64,000 bases of DNA, from positions 1 through 64,000 of the forward strand of contig NZ_JARWAM010000015.1 in NCBI RefSeq assembly GCF_031451695.1, in the 5' to 3' direction. Within the stretch, counting starts at the first letter, position 1, and each line of letters opens with the position of its first letter. The notes under the pieces are model-generated. The model was not told where the DNA came from. It saw nothing but the letters and a program-made list of their open reading frames with translations, and did no database searches. Made by a program: the position numbers and the translations under genes. Source of the stretch: Franzmannia qiaohouensis (GTDB lineage Bacteria; Pseudomonadota; Gammaproteobacteria; Pseudomonadales; Halomonadaceae). Shown here piece after piece: positions 27,860-36,490 of the stretch.

Positions 27860-29020
27860 TCACAGCACCACCAGGTTGTCGCGATGGATCAGCTCCGGGG
27901 CTTCCATGTAGCCGAGCAGCGCCTCGATCTGATGACTCGGCTTGCCGAGCAGCCGTGCGGCGTCTTCGGCGCCGTAGTTGACCAGCCCCTTGGCGACCCG
28001 CTCGCCGTGCTCATCGACGCACACCACCATATCGCCGCGCACGAAGCTGCCGCTGACCGCGGTCACCCCCACCGGCAGCAGGCTCGAGCCGCGCCCACGC
28101 AGCACCTTGACCGCCCCGGCATCCAGGGTCAGGCTGCCGCGCACCTGCAGCTGCCCGGCCAGCCAGCGCTTGCGCGCGGCGAGCGGCGCCTGCTCGGGGC
28201 GCAGCAGGGTGCCCAGCCGCTCACCCTCGATCAGCCGCGTCAGTACCTCAGGCTGGCGGCCACTAGCGATCGCCGTGACCGCCCCGGAGCGCGCCGCCAG
28301 CTTGGCCGCCAGTACCTTGGTGGTCATGCCGCCGCGCCCCAGCGCACCGCCGCCGCCGGCCATCGCTGCCAGCGCCGGATCGCCGGCGCGGCCCTCGTGG
28401 ATCAGCTTGGCGGTCGGGTCGTGGCGCGGATCGGCGTCGAACAACCCCTCCTGGTCGGTGAGGATCACCAGGGCATCCGCCTCGAGCAGGTTGGCGACCA
28501 GCGCGCCGAGGGTGTCGTTGTCGCCGAAGCGGATCTCGTCGGTGACCACGGTGTCGTTCTCGTTGACCACCGGCACTACCCGCAGGTCGACCAGGGTACG
28601 CAGCGCCGAGCGCGCATTGAGGTAGCGCTTGCGGTTGGAGAGGTCGTCGTGGGTCAGCAGGATCTGCGCGGTGAGCAGGCCGTGGCGGGCGAAGTGGCCC
28701 TCGTAGCACTCGGTGAGGCCGTTCTGGCCCACCGCCGCGGCGGCCTGCAGCTCATGCACCGCCGAGGGCCGCGCCTGCCAACCCAGACGCACCATGCCTG
28801 CCGCTACCGCGCCGGACGACACCAGCACCACCTCGATACCGCGGCGATGCAGCTCGGCGATCTGGTCCACCCAGCCGCCGATGGCCGGCTCGTCGAGGCC
28901 ACGGCCGTCGTTGGTCAACAGCGCGCTACCGATCTTGACCACCACGCGGCGGGCGCCGCTCAGCGCCTCACGACCGGGCGTCTGCTGGTTGCTTTCCACT
29001 TGGCTCTCCAAGGCGATCAT
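27860..29020 (-). CDS. proB: Glutamate 5-kinase
   Basis: ProB is the first enzyme of proline synthesis. The 386-residue protein has an N-terminal amino acid kinase domain (VVVKIGSALLTNDGRGL, SSGAVAAGMVRLG, NENDTVVTDEIRFGDND) and a C-terminal PUA domain from about residue 285. Proline feedback acts on this enzyme in most bacteria. The start at 29020 has an ACAGG site. It follows obgE by 30 bases on the same strand, as in Pseudomonas, so cotranscription is likely. Confidence 0.95.
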   Translation of the reverse strand: MIALESQVESNQQTPGREALSGARRVVVKIGSALLTNDGRGLDEPAIGGWVDQIAELHRRGIEVVLVSSGAVAAGMVRLGWQARPSAVHELQAAAAVGQNGLTECYEGHFARHGLLTAQILLTHDDLSNRKRYLNARSALRTLVDLRVVPVVNENDTVVTDEIRFGDNDTLGALVANLLEADALVILTDQEGLFDADPRHDPTAKLIHEGRAGDPALAAMAGGGGALGRGGMTTKVLAAKLAARSGAVTAIASGRQPEVLTRLIEGERLGTLLRPEQAPLAARKRWLAGQLQVRGSLTLDAGAVKVLRGRGSSLLPVGVTAVSGSFVRGDMVVCVDEHGERVAKGLVNYGAEDAARLLGKPSHQIEALLGYMEAPELIHRDNLVVL

Positions 29021-29050
29021 CCTGTAACTCAGAGAAACGGCACGGACGAG

Positions 29051-30241
29051 TTACTGTACGTACTCCACTTCGACATCATAATCATCATCGTCGTCGACGT
29101 CGTCGTCATCCTCGTCGTGGCGCTTGCGCTTGCGGCCCAGCCGCGCCTCGGTGCGCGCCACCGATTCGGCCTCCATGCGCGCGCACATCTCACGCTCGCG
29201 CTCGGCGGCGGCCTCGTCTTCGTTCTCGAGGCGGCGCTGCTCGGTCAACCAGCGGTGCGCGGCCTGCACCAACGCCTCGGTGCCGTCGCCGGAGATCGCC
29301 GAGATGCGATACACCGGCCCATCCCAGGCGAGCCGCTCGAGAATCGCCTGGGCGGCGGCCTCGCGCTCCTCCTCTGGCAGCAGGTCGAACTTGTTGAGCA
29401 CCAGCCAGCGCGGCCGCTCGGCCAGCGTCGGCGAGAACTGCTCGAGCTCATGCACGATCGCCTCGGCGGCCTCCACCGGGTCCGACTCGTCGAACGGCGC
29501 CACGTCGATCACGTGGAACAGCAGCCGGGTGCGGGTCAGGTGCTTGAGGAAGCGCAGCCCCAGGCCGGCCCCGTCCGAGGCGCCCTCGATCAGCCCCGGC
29601 ACATCGGCCATCACGAAGTGCTCGTGCATGCCGAGCTTCACTACCCCGAGGTTGGGCACCAGGGTGGTGAAGGGGTAGTTGGCGACCTTGGGCTTGGCCG
29701 CGGAGACCGAGCGGATCAGCGTCGACTTGCCGGCATTGGGCATGCCCAGCAGGCCGACGTCGGCCATCACCTTCATTTCCAGGCGCAGGTTGCGACGCTC
29801 ACCCTCGGTGCCCGGCGTGGTGCGCCGCGGCGCGCGGTTGGTCGAGGACTTGAAGTGGATGTTACCCAGCCCACGGCGGCCGCCCTGGGCGACCAGCACC
29901 ACCTGGCCGATCTCGGTGACGTCAGCGATCACCTCGAGGGTGTCCTCGTCGATCACCGTGGTGCCCACCGGCACCTTGACATGCAGGTCCTCGCCGGCCT
30001 TGCCGCTCATCTGGCGACCCATGCCACCCTGGCCGTTCTGGGCTTTGTAGAAGCGCTGATACTTGAAATCGATCAGGGTATTCAGCGCATCGTCACCGAT
30101 CAGGTAGACACTGCCGCCGTGGCCGCCATCGCCGCCGTCCGGGCCACCCTTGGGCACGTATTTCTCACGGCGGAAGCTCAGGCAGCCGTTGCCGCCGTTG
30201 CCGGCTTCGGCGATGATCGAGGCTTCGTCGACGAACTGCAT
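29051..30241 (-). CDS. obgE: Obg/CgtA family GTPase
   Basis: This essential GTPase acts in 50S assembly and stress signalling. The 396-residue protein has the glycine-rich Obg fold (EAGNGGNGCLSFRREKYVPKGGPDGGDGGHGG) in two adjoining stretches. The G domain has GMPNAGKSTL, DVPGLIEGA and NKFDLL. The C-terminal tail is strikingly acidic, with runs of aspartate among the last 25 residues. A CAGGAGAG site precedes the ATG. It lies downstream of rpmA behind a hairpin. Confidence 0.96.
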   Translation of the reverse strand: MQFVDEASIIAEAGNGGNGCLSFRREKYVPKGGPDGGDGGHGGSVYLIGDDALNTLIDFKYQRFYKAQNGQGGMGRQMSGKAGEDLHVKVPVGTTVIDEDTLEVIADVTEIGQVVLVAQGGRRGLGNIHFKSSTNRAPRRTTPGTEGERRNLRLEMKVMADVGLLGMPNAGKSTLIRSVSAAKPKVANYPFTTLVPNLGVVKLGMHEHFVMADVPGLIEGASDGAGLGLRFLKHLTRTRLLFHVIDVAPFDESDPVEAAEAIVHELEQFSPTLAERPRWLVLNKFDLLPEEEREAAAQAILERLAWDGPVYRISAISGDGTEALVQAAHRWLTEQRRLENEDEAAAEREREMCARMEAESVARTEARLGRKRKRHDEDDDDVDDDDDYDVEVEYVQ

Positions 30242-30279
30242 GTTTCACTCTCCTGACGGGCATGGCCGTCATGATACGC

Positions 30280-30307
30280 AAAAGGCCCCGCCGTGGCGGG
30301 GCCTTTT
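30280..30307. terminator. Bidirectional hairpin between rpmA and obgE
   Basis: AAAAGGCCCCGCC and GGCGGGGCCTTTT form a perfect 13-bp stem with a 2-base loop. It ends in T on both strands. It would terminate most rplU-rpmA transcripts and leave obgE with readthrough or its own promoter. Confidence 0.8.
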
Positions 30308-30327
30308 ACAGCAAGTTCATAGCGCTC

Positions 30328-30585
30328 TCAGGCAGAGACGACGCTGACGAACTTACGGTTTTTCGGACCCTTGGTCTCGAACTTGATCACGCCATCGCTC
30401 AAGGCGAACAGGGTGTGATCACGGCCGAGGCCGACGCCAGTGCCGGCGTGGAACTTGGTGCCGCGCTGACGCACGATGATGTTGCCAGCTGTCACTACCT
30501 GGCCACCAAACAACTTGACGCCAAGGCGTTTGGATTCGGAATCGCGGCCGTTGCGCGTGGAGCCGGCTGCCTTCTTATGAGCCAT
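30328..30585 (-). CDS. rpmA: 50S ribosomal protein L27
   Basis: The 85-residue protein begins AHKKAAGSTRNGRDSESKRLGVKLFGGQ, which is diagnostic of L27. The Gly-rich N-terminus reaches the peptidyl transferase centre. It follows rplU by 35 bases in the usual L21-L27 operon. Confidence 0.97.
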   Translation of the reverse strand: MAHKKAAGSTRNGRDSESKRLGVKLFGGQVVTAGNIIVRQRGTKFHAGTGVGLGRDHTLFALSDGVIKFETKGPKNRKFVSVVSA

Positions 30586-30620
30586 TGCAAATACCTCGCT
30601 CTATCAGGGGGCGTGTCCGC

Positions 30621-30932
30621 TTAGGCGGAGATCCCGGTGATCTTGACTTCAGTGAACCACTGACGGTGGCCCTGACGCTTCATGTGGTGCTTGCGGCGAC
30701 GAAACTTGATGATGGTCACCTTGTCGCCACGGCCGTGGGACACGACCTCGGCGGCAACCTTGGCGCCATCGACCAGCGGTGCGCCGACCTTGATGTCGTC
30801 GCCGTCGCCGACCAGCAGCACCTGGTCGAATTCCAGCGTTTCACCGGTGGCGATTTCCAGCTTCTCGAGCTTCAGGGTTTCGCCTTCCTGAACGCGGTAC
30901 TGCTTGCCACCGCTCTTGATAACTGCATACAT
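30621..30932 (-). CDS. rplU: 50S ribosomal protein L21
   Basis: The 103-residue protein begins MYAVIKSGGKQYRVQEG and has KFRRRKHHMKRQGHRQ near its end, as in other L21 proteins; the length equals that of E. coli. I chose the ATG at 30932; the longer reading would cover the promoter. It is the first gene of the rplU-rpmA operon and divergent from ispB. Confidence 0.97.
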   Translation of the reverse strand: MYAVIKSGGKQYRVQEGETLKLEKLEIATGETLEFDQVLLVGDGDDIKVGAPLVDGAKVAAEVVSHGRGDKVTIIKFRRRKHHMKRQGHRQWFTEVKITGISA

Positions 30933-31040
30933 GTCGTAACTCTCCAGACACTCATCGGGGTTGCGCTCTTCATCGGCCTGCGGCGAGTGGCGCCCCTTTT
31001 GGCAGCCATCTGACAGGGAGCATGATGAGTTGGGTCGCGG

Positions 31041-31069
31041 ATTATAGCCGCCAGGCAAGCACGACACAA
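31041..31069 (-). promoter_or_regulatory. rplU-rpmA promoter
   Basis: On the minus strand TTGTGT is followed after 17 bases by a perfect TATAAT. The -10 lies about 109 bases upstream of the rplU start, leaving a leader of about 100 bases. Confidence 0.65.
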
Positions 31070-31189
31070 GCCCTGCGGGTGGCGCCCATCCTCGCTTGAC
31101 GCCCCCATGGGGCGCCCATAGCATAACCCTCAATCCAAGGTCGGCCCGCTCCCGGGCGACAGGCCCCACCTCTTACAAGCAGCGCGCCC

Positions 31190-32164
31190 ATGCAGCCGAC
31201 AGCATCGCCCCTTCACGCGGCGGTGGCAGAGGATTTCGCCGCCGTCGACCGTACCATTCTGGCCAAGCTCTCCTCACGGGTGCCACTGGTCGAGTCCATC
31301 GCTGGCTATATCGTCGAGAGCGGTGGCAAGCGGCTGCGCCCGCTGCTGGTGCTGCTCGCCGCCCGCGCCCTCGGCTACGACGGTGACAAGCACATCACCC
31401 TGGCTACGCTGATCGAGTTCATGCACACCTCGACGCTGCTGCACGACGACGTAGTCGATGAATCGCACATGCGTCGCGGCAAAGCCACCGCCAACGACGC
31501 CTGGGGCAATGCCCCCTCGGTGCTGGTCGGCGACTTCCTCTATTCGCGCTCCTTTCAGATGATGGTCGAGGTCGGCTCGATGCGCGTCATGGAAGTACTC
31601 TCGGCGGCGACCTGCACCATTGCCGAGGGAGAGGTGCTGCAGTTGACCAACGTCGGCAACCCCGACATCGACGAGGCCGCCTACTTCGACACCATCCAGG
31701 GCAAGACCGCCATGCTGTTCGAGGCCGCCAGCCACAGCGGCGCGATCATCGCCGCGGCCGACGCCGAGCAGGAAGCCGCGCTGCAGCACTACGGCCGCTA
31801 TCTGGGGCTGGCCTTCCAGCTGGTCGACGACCTGCTCGACTACCAGGGCGACGCCACGGCGATGGGCAAGAATGTCGGCGACGATCTTGCCGAGGGCAAG
31901 CCGACCCTGCCGCTGATCCACGCCATGCGCGAGGGCACCGCGGAGCAGGCCAAGCTGATTCGCCAGGCGATTCGCCAGGGCGGCCTCGAGCGCCTCGACG
32001 AGGTGCTGGCGATCGTCGATCAGACCGGCGCGCTGACCTATACTCGCCAGCGTGCCGAGGAGATGTCCTCCAAGGCCCTCGAGCAGCTCGAGCGGCTGCC
32101 GCCGAGCCGCTATCGCGACAGCATGGCAGAGCTGGCAAGACTGGCCGTGGAACGCACCACCTGA
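31190..32164 (+). CDS. ispB: Octaprenyl diphosphate synthase
   Basis: IspB extends farnesyl diphosphate with IPP to make the ubiquinone side chain. The 324-residue protein has both aspartate-rich motifs, LLHDDVVDES and QLVDDLLDYQGD, plus GGKRLRPLLVLLAARALGY and the NVGDDLAEGKPTLPL segment typical of IspB. No clear ribosome site precedes the ATG. It is divergent from rplU, as in E. coli and Pseudomonas. A tRNA gene follows with its own promoter. Confidence 0.95.
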   Translation: MQPTASPLHAAVAEDFAAVDRTILAKLSSRVPLVESIAGYIVESGGKRLRPLLVLLAARALGYDGDKHITLATLIEFMHTSTLLHDDVVDESHMRRGKATANDAWGNAPSVLVGDFLYSRSFQMMVEVGSMRVMEVLSAATCTIAEGEVLQLTNVGNPDIDEAAYFDTIQGKTAMLFEAASHSGAIIAAADAEQEAALQHYGRYLGLAFQLVDDLLDYQGDATAMGKNVGDDLAEGKPTLPLIHAMREGTAEQAKLIRQAIRQGGLERLDEVLAIVDQTGALTYTRQRAEEMSSKALEQLERLPPSRYRDSMAELARLAVERTT

Positions 32165-32177
32165 GCCGCCTGGGCAC

Positions 32178-32205
32178 TTGCATCACGGCACAAAATCCGT
32201 ATACT
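32178..32205 (+). promoter_or_regulatory. Promoter of tRNA-Pro
   Basis: TTGCAT and TATACT are separated by 16 bases and end 32 bases before the mature tRNA. Both hexamers are good matches and overlap no gene. Confidence 0.65.
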
Positions 32206-32237
32206 TCCGCATCGTTGAGGCACTAGCCCAACCGCGT

Positions 32238-32314
32238 CGGAGCGTAGCTCAGCTTGGTAGAGCGCTGCCTTCGGGAGGCAGAGGTCGTAGGTTCGAATCC
32301 TGTCGCTCCGACCA
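32238..32314 (+). tRNA. tRNA-Pro(CGG)
   Basis: This is a 77-base cloverleaf. The acceptor arms CGGAGCG and CGCTCCG pair perfectly and ACCA is encoded at the end. The D stem is GCTC/GAGC. The anticodon stem is CTGCC/GGCAG with loop TTCGGGA (anticodon CGG). The T stem GTAGG/CCTGT encloses TTCGAAT. It reads the proline codon CCG, common in this GC-rich genome. Confidence 0.97.
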
Positions 32315-32325
32315 AAGAATCCCCT

Positions 32326-32355
32326 AACGCCCTGCGATCACTCGCGGGGCGTTTT
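32326..32355 (+). terminator. Intrinsic terminator of tRNA-Pro
   Basis: AACGCCCTGCGA and TCGCGGGGCGTT form a 12-pair stem with one G-T wobble and a 4-base loop, followed by TT. It begins 11 bases after the tRNA. Confidence 0.85.
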
Positions 32356-32516
32356 CGTTTGTCTCAGCGCCGGCTGAGCAAATCCGGGCCAACGCCTCAA
32401 GCTTCGTCCTCCCCGTGCCGATAAGTTATCTAGGGCATCTTCCCCGACGCTTGCCAACCGCTTCCACGTCCTGAACGGTGGCTCCCCTTTTCCTATCCAC
32501 TAAGCGTGTGAAGCCG

Positions 32517-33752
32517 ATGCTCAGGAAGCAGCCCCATCTAAAGGTCCTGGTGACCTTGCTGGCTTGTGGCCTTTCCATGGCCGCACAGGCGGCGACACCC
32601 TCGCTGTCGCTGGACGGCTTCGGCACGCTCGGCGCTGTCTACTCCGACGAGGCGCGGGCTGACCATACCTCGAGCATCTTTGCAGCCCGAGGCGCCGGCT
32701 ACAGCAGCGACTGGAGCGCCGAAGTCGATAGTCGCTTGGGACTTCAGCTCAGCGCAGAGGTTACGCCGCGCCTCTCTGGCGTCGTTCAGGCCATCTCGGA
32801 GCAGCGCTACGACGGCTCCTACCAGCCAACGATCGAGTGGGCCAATCTCAAGTATCATGTCACCCCGGATCTCAGCGTGCGGGCCGGTCGTCTCATGCTG
32901 CCGGTGTTCATGAATGCCGAATATCGCAAGGTCGGCTACGCCTTGCCCTGGGTACGAACTCCACAGGAAGTCTATAGCTCCATCCCGATTTCCAATATCG
33001 ATGGCGTCGATATTAGCTACCGGTTTCGCCTCGGCGAGGTAAACAACACGCTGCGAGCCACCTATGGCCAGACTACCGGGAAATTCCCTTATATAGACCA
33101 AAACGGCGAACGCGCCACAGGTGCCGCAGTGGCCCGAGAGGGGTTCACGCTGGGCAATAACCTGGAGTGGCAAAATCTCAGACTATTTACCGCCTACACC
33201 CACTATCGCTTGAGCATCGAAGAGCTCACTCCTTTCTTCGATATTTATCGTGCATTTGGCCCTGATGGCGAGGCGATTGCCGATCGCTACGACATGAACG
33301 ACAAGCGGTTTGACGTCTTCAGCCTCGGCGCCAATTACGACACTGGCAACTGGTTCGTCATGGGAGAGTGGACGCAAAGCAGTAGTCGCACCTTCGTCGG
33401 CGATAGCCGCGGCTGGTATATCACTCACGGCTATCGCTTGGGCAGCATTACTCCATACGTCACCTATGCCAGACACAGCAAGCGCAGCCCGACATCGGTT
33501 GCCGGCCTGTCGCAACCCGGCACGGAGGTCCTGGACGCTACCCTCAACTATTTCACGGCATACCAGGATTCACAGACGCGCTTCTCTCTGGGCGCACGCT
33601 GGGACTTCGCTCGCGGCATGAACCTGAAGGCACAAATCGATCATATCGACCTGGACGCCGGGTCAAATGGGTACTTAACCAACAGGAATCCTGCGTTCGA
33701 GCCCGGCGGCTCGGTCAACCTTTTCAGCCTCGCGCTCGACTTCGTATTCTGA
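32517..33752 (+). CDS. Outer-membrane beta-barrel protein (porin-like)
   Basis: This 411-residue protein has a Sec signal ending near CGLSMAAQA, alternating beta-strand patterns throughout, and a C-terminal strand ending in phenylalanine (LFSLALDFVF), the signal read by BamA. It resembles putative porins found next to GGDEF-EAL genes in proteobacteria, but no substrate can be read from the sequence. I chose the ATG at 32517 with GTGTGAAG upstream. Ten bases separate it from the binding-protein gene and the third gene overlaps that, so porin, binding protein and c-di-GMP enzyme look like one operon. Confidence 0.75.
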   Translation: MLRKQPHLKVLVTLLACGLSMAAQAATPSLSLDGFGTLGAVYSDEARADHTSSIFAARGAGYSSDWSAEVDSRLGLQLSAEVTPRLSGVVQAISEQRYDGSYQPTIEWANLKYHVTPDLSVRAGRLMLPVFMNAEYRKVGYALPWVRTPQEVYSSIPISNIDGVDISYRFRLGEVNNTLRATYGQTTGKFPYIDQNGERATGAAVAREGFTLGNNLEWQNLRLFTAYTHYRLSIEELTPFFDIYRAFGPDGEAIADRYDMNDKRFDVFSLGANYDTGNWFVMGEWTQSSSRTFVGDSRGWYITHGYRLGSITPYVTYARHSKRSPTSVAGLSQPGTEVLDATLNYFTAYQDSQTRFSLGARWDFARGMNLKAQIDHIDLDAGSNGYLTNRNPAFEPGGSVNLFSLALDFVF

Positions 33753-33762
33753 GGGGGTTGAA

Positions 33763-34188
33763 ATGACTTCGCGATTAACCCGGCTCGGTTTCAGCCTGCT
33801 CATTCTTCTGTCGGCCAACGTTTCCTTGGCCGATGTGGTACTCGTAGTTTCCGCGAAGAGTCCGGTTCATATTCTGACGCGTAACGAACTGGCAGACATC
33901 TATCTTGGCCGAAACAGCCGCTTCCCCAATGGACAACCCGCAGTCCCGGTCGACCAGCGCGAAAGCTCGGCGGACTACGTAGCCTTTTATCGCCATTATC
34001 TTGGTCAGACGCCCGCCCAGATAAAGATGCACTGGTCGCGCCTGATCTTCACCGGGCGTGGCCAGCCACCGCGATCCCTACCCAGTAGCCGGGCCGTGGC
34101 CGACTTCGTGGCGGAGCATGCACAGGCCATTGGTTATCTGGACGACGCCTATCTCGATGAACGCTTGCGGAGGGTCTCCATTGAGTGA
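33763..34188 (+). CDS. Small periplasmic binding protein, phosphate-ABC PstS-like fold
   Basis: This 141-residue exported protein has a signal peptide ending at about residue 23 (LLSANVSLA). The mature part (VVLVVSAKSPVHILTRNELADIYLG, later FPNGQPAVPVDQRE, FYRHYLGQTPAQIKMHWSRLIFTGRG, and AIGYLDD at the end) matches the single-lobe PstS-like domain annotated as phosphate ABC transporter substrate-binding protein. It is far shorter than a transport PstS and no permease is nearby. A sensory role for the downstream membrane GGDEF-EAL protein is my inference. Confidence 0.75.
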   Translation: MTSRLTRLGFSLLILLSANVSLADVVLVVSAKSPVHILTRNELADIYLGRNSRFPNGQPAVPVDQRESSADYVAFYRHYLGQTPAQIKMHWSRLIFTGRGQPPRSLPSSRAVADFVAEHAQAIGYLDDAYLDERLRRVSIE

Positions 34189-36490
34189 GCCCACCCCGCA
34201 CGCCGAAACGATGGAGTCCAACGCGGGGCGTCGATGGCTGCTGCGAGTACTCGATCCCGGAGTGCTGTTTCCCGGGCTCGCTGTGCTGACGCTAACCGCC
34301 GTCTGGCTGATCACGTTCAATCTCGTCGATCGAGAATACAGGACGGCAGACCGCCGCCTGGCGGCGCTCGTATCGGATATGGCACAAACCTACGAGGCGC
34401 AGGCGGTTAGGGCGCTGCGCGAGATCGATACTACCCTCAAACTGGTGCGCTACAGCCTCGACGCACGTCCGCCACAAGAGGTGCTGGATGAACTGAGCCG
34501 CCGGGATATGCTGCCCCCCACCCTGCTGTTCGAAGTTCGTATTAGCGATGCCGAGGGACATGGCATCGCTAGCACTCACGATCTTTACAGCACTCGGAAG
34601 ACTAGCCGTATAACCGAGCAGTCGGGGTTGGTCGTCGAGCTTGAAGGCGAGGCTGCCACAGGCGCCGATCAATCGCTTGTCTTCAGCCGTCGCCTGGCGG
34701 AAGAAGCACAGGTCTCAGGCACGGTCTCGGTAATAGTTAACCCAGCCTACTTCGTCAGTGGCTATGACATGAATACGATGGGGGTGCAGGGAGTACTCGC
34801 CCTCGTGGGGGACGGTGGCATCTCGCTGGTGCGACGCACAGGGGAGAACGTTCATACGGGTGAGGCAACCGAATACGAGCGCCTGCTTTCGGACAGCAGC
34901 CTGGTCGGCGAACCTGCCGGGCTAAGCGTCAGCGAGTGGGACGGCCTGGAACGCTATCTCGTGGCAAGGGCATTGTTCGAGTTCCCAATCGCCATCGTCG
35001 TCGGCCTTTCTCGAGCGGAGCAGATGGCAGCCACCAATGCGACGCGACGTGCCTATTACTGGCGTGCGCTACTGGTGAGTCTTATCTCGATCGCAGTGCT
35101 GACACTGCTCGGACGGCTCAGCCGGAAACTCCGCCTGATACAAGCCAAGGCCCTTGAGGAGCGCCTGGAACATGCCCGACGTGCTGAGCACCTGGCTTTC
35201 CACGACACCCTCACGGGCCTGCCGAACCGGGCACACTTCAGCCATCTGCTGACTCACGGCATGCAACATGCCGGCCGCTATGACAAGCGGTTGGCTCTTC
35301 TCTTTCTGGACCTGGACCGTTTCAAGGCGATCAATGACTCGCTGGGCCACGATGCCGGTGATGAGCTGCTTAAAGAGGTTAGCCAGCGGCTCATTCGCTC
35401 GGTGAGGAAAAGCGATCGGGTAGCCCGATTGGGCGGCGATGAGTTCGTGGTTCTCCTCCCTGAAATCGAGGCAGCGGATCAGATTAACCGTGTCGCCGAA
35501 AAAATCCTCGCCGCCGTCAGCGCCCCCTTCCTCCTGGCGGGCCAAGAGTTCCATATCACGGTGAGCATCGGAGTCGCGCAATATCCCTCTGACGGAGAGG
35601 ATGAACAAACCCTGATGAAGCATGCCGACGTGGCGATGTACCACGCCAAGGAAGAAGGCAAGAACAACGCACAGTTCTATTCCGAGGAGCTGAAATCAGG
35701 CTCTCTTGAGCGCCTGACTCTCGAGCAAAGCCTGCGCAGGGCATTGGAACGCAAAGAGTTCTTGCTCTATTACCAGTCGAAGGTCGATATGGCGACCGGC
35801 CGTATCATCGGCATGGAAGCCCTGCTGCGCTGGCAACATCCAGAGCTCGACTTGCTGCTGCCCCATCAGTTCATCCCCCTGGCCGAAGAGAACGGCCTTA
35901 TCGTGCCCATCGGCCGCTGGGTCATCTATACAGCCTGCCAACAGAACGTTGCCTGGCAGCAGGCGGGGCTACCTGCACTGTCAATGGCAGTCAACGTCTC
36001 GGCCCGACAGTTCCTCGACGACAGCCTGCTGAGAGACATCAAGGGGGCGCTAGCGACAACAGGCATGTCACCTCAGCTTCTCGAGGTGGAGATCACCGAA
36101 GGCGCAATGATGGTGGATATGCCAAGAGCCGTCAGTGTGCTGCAGCAGCTCAGGAAGATCGGGGTACGCATCGCAATCGACGACTTTGGCACTGGCTTCT
36201 CTGCACTTTCCAGGCTGCAGGCCTTTCCCCTCGACACCATCAAGATCGACGGTTCGTTCATTCACGATCTTCCAGGCAGCTCCGCAGACAGGAGCCTGGC
36301 CGACGCCATCATCGATCTTGGCAGGTGCTTGGGCCTGACCGTCGTTGCCGAGGGCGTCGAGTCGGCAGAACAGGTGGACTACCTGCGTCGGCACTCCTGC
36401 GATCAGGTCCAGGGCTACTACATGCATGAGCCCCAGCCGGCATGCGATGCCGTCCACGCCATTCAGAAGAATTTAATCAGCGAACCTTGA
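34181..36490 (+). CDS. Membrane GGDEF-EAL protein with periplasmic sensor
   Basis: This 769-residue c-di-GMP enzyme has one N-terminal helix (VLFPGLAVLTLTAVWLITF) and a periplasmic sensor of about 250 residues that resembles a Cache/PAS-type domain. A second helix follows (LLVSLISIAVLTLLG), then GGDEF and EAL domains. The cyclase motif is intact (LGGDEF, residues 418-422) with an inhibitory site RKSD five residues upstream. The EAL motif is intact (MEALLRW, near 545) with the later DDFGTGFSAL. Both activities are therefore possible. I prefer the TTG at 34181, which has GGAGG seven bases upstream and overlaps the previous gene by eight bases; an ATG at 34211 has no ribosome site. Confidence 0.85.
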   Translation: MSEPTPHAETMESNAGRRWLLRVLDPGVLFPGLAVLTLTAVWLITFNLVDREYRTADRRLAALVSDMAQTYEAQAVRALREIDTTLKLVRYSLDARPPQEVLDELSRRDMLPPTLLFEVRISDAEGHGIASTHDLYSTRKTSRITEQSGLVVELEGEAATGADQSLVFSRRLAEEAQVSGTVSVIVNPAYFVSGYDMNTMGVQGVLALVGDGGISLVRRTGENVHTGEATEYERLLSDSSLVGEPAGLSVSEWDGLERYLVARALFEFPIAIVVGLSRAEQMAATNATRRAYYWRALLVSLISIAVLTLLGRLSRKLRLIQAKALEERLEHARRAEHLAFHDTLTGLPNRAHFSHLLTHGMQHAGRYDKRLALLFLDLDRFKAINDSLGHDAGDELLKEVSQRLIRSVRKSDRVARLGGDEFVVLLPEIEAADQINRVAEKILAAVSAPFLLAGQEFHITVSIGVAQYPSDGEDEQTLMKHADVAMYHAKEEGKNNAQFYSEELKSGSLERLTLEQSLRRALERKEFLLYYQSKVDMATGRIIGMEALLRWQHPELDLLLPHQFIPLAEENGLIVPIGRWVIYTACQQNVAWQQAGLPALSMAVNVSARQFLDDSLLRDIKGALATTGMSPQLLEVEITEGAMMVDMPRAVSVLQQLRKIGVRIAIDDFGTGFSALSRLQAFPLDTIKIDGSFIHDLPGSSADRSLADAIIDLGRCLGLTVVAEGVESAEQVDYLRRHSCDQVQGYYMHEPQPACDAVHAIQKNLISEP

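Noticed and set aside
27767..30256. An 829-codon open frame opposite proB and obgE
   Set aside because: It spans two real genes and the gap between them; the translation has no recognisable domain.
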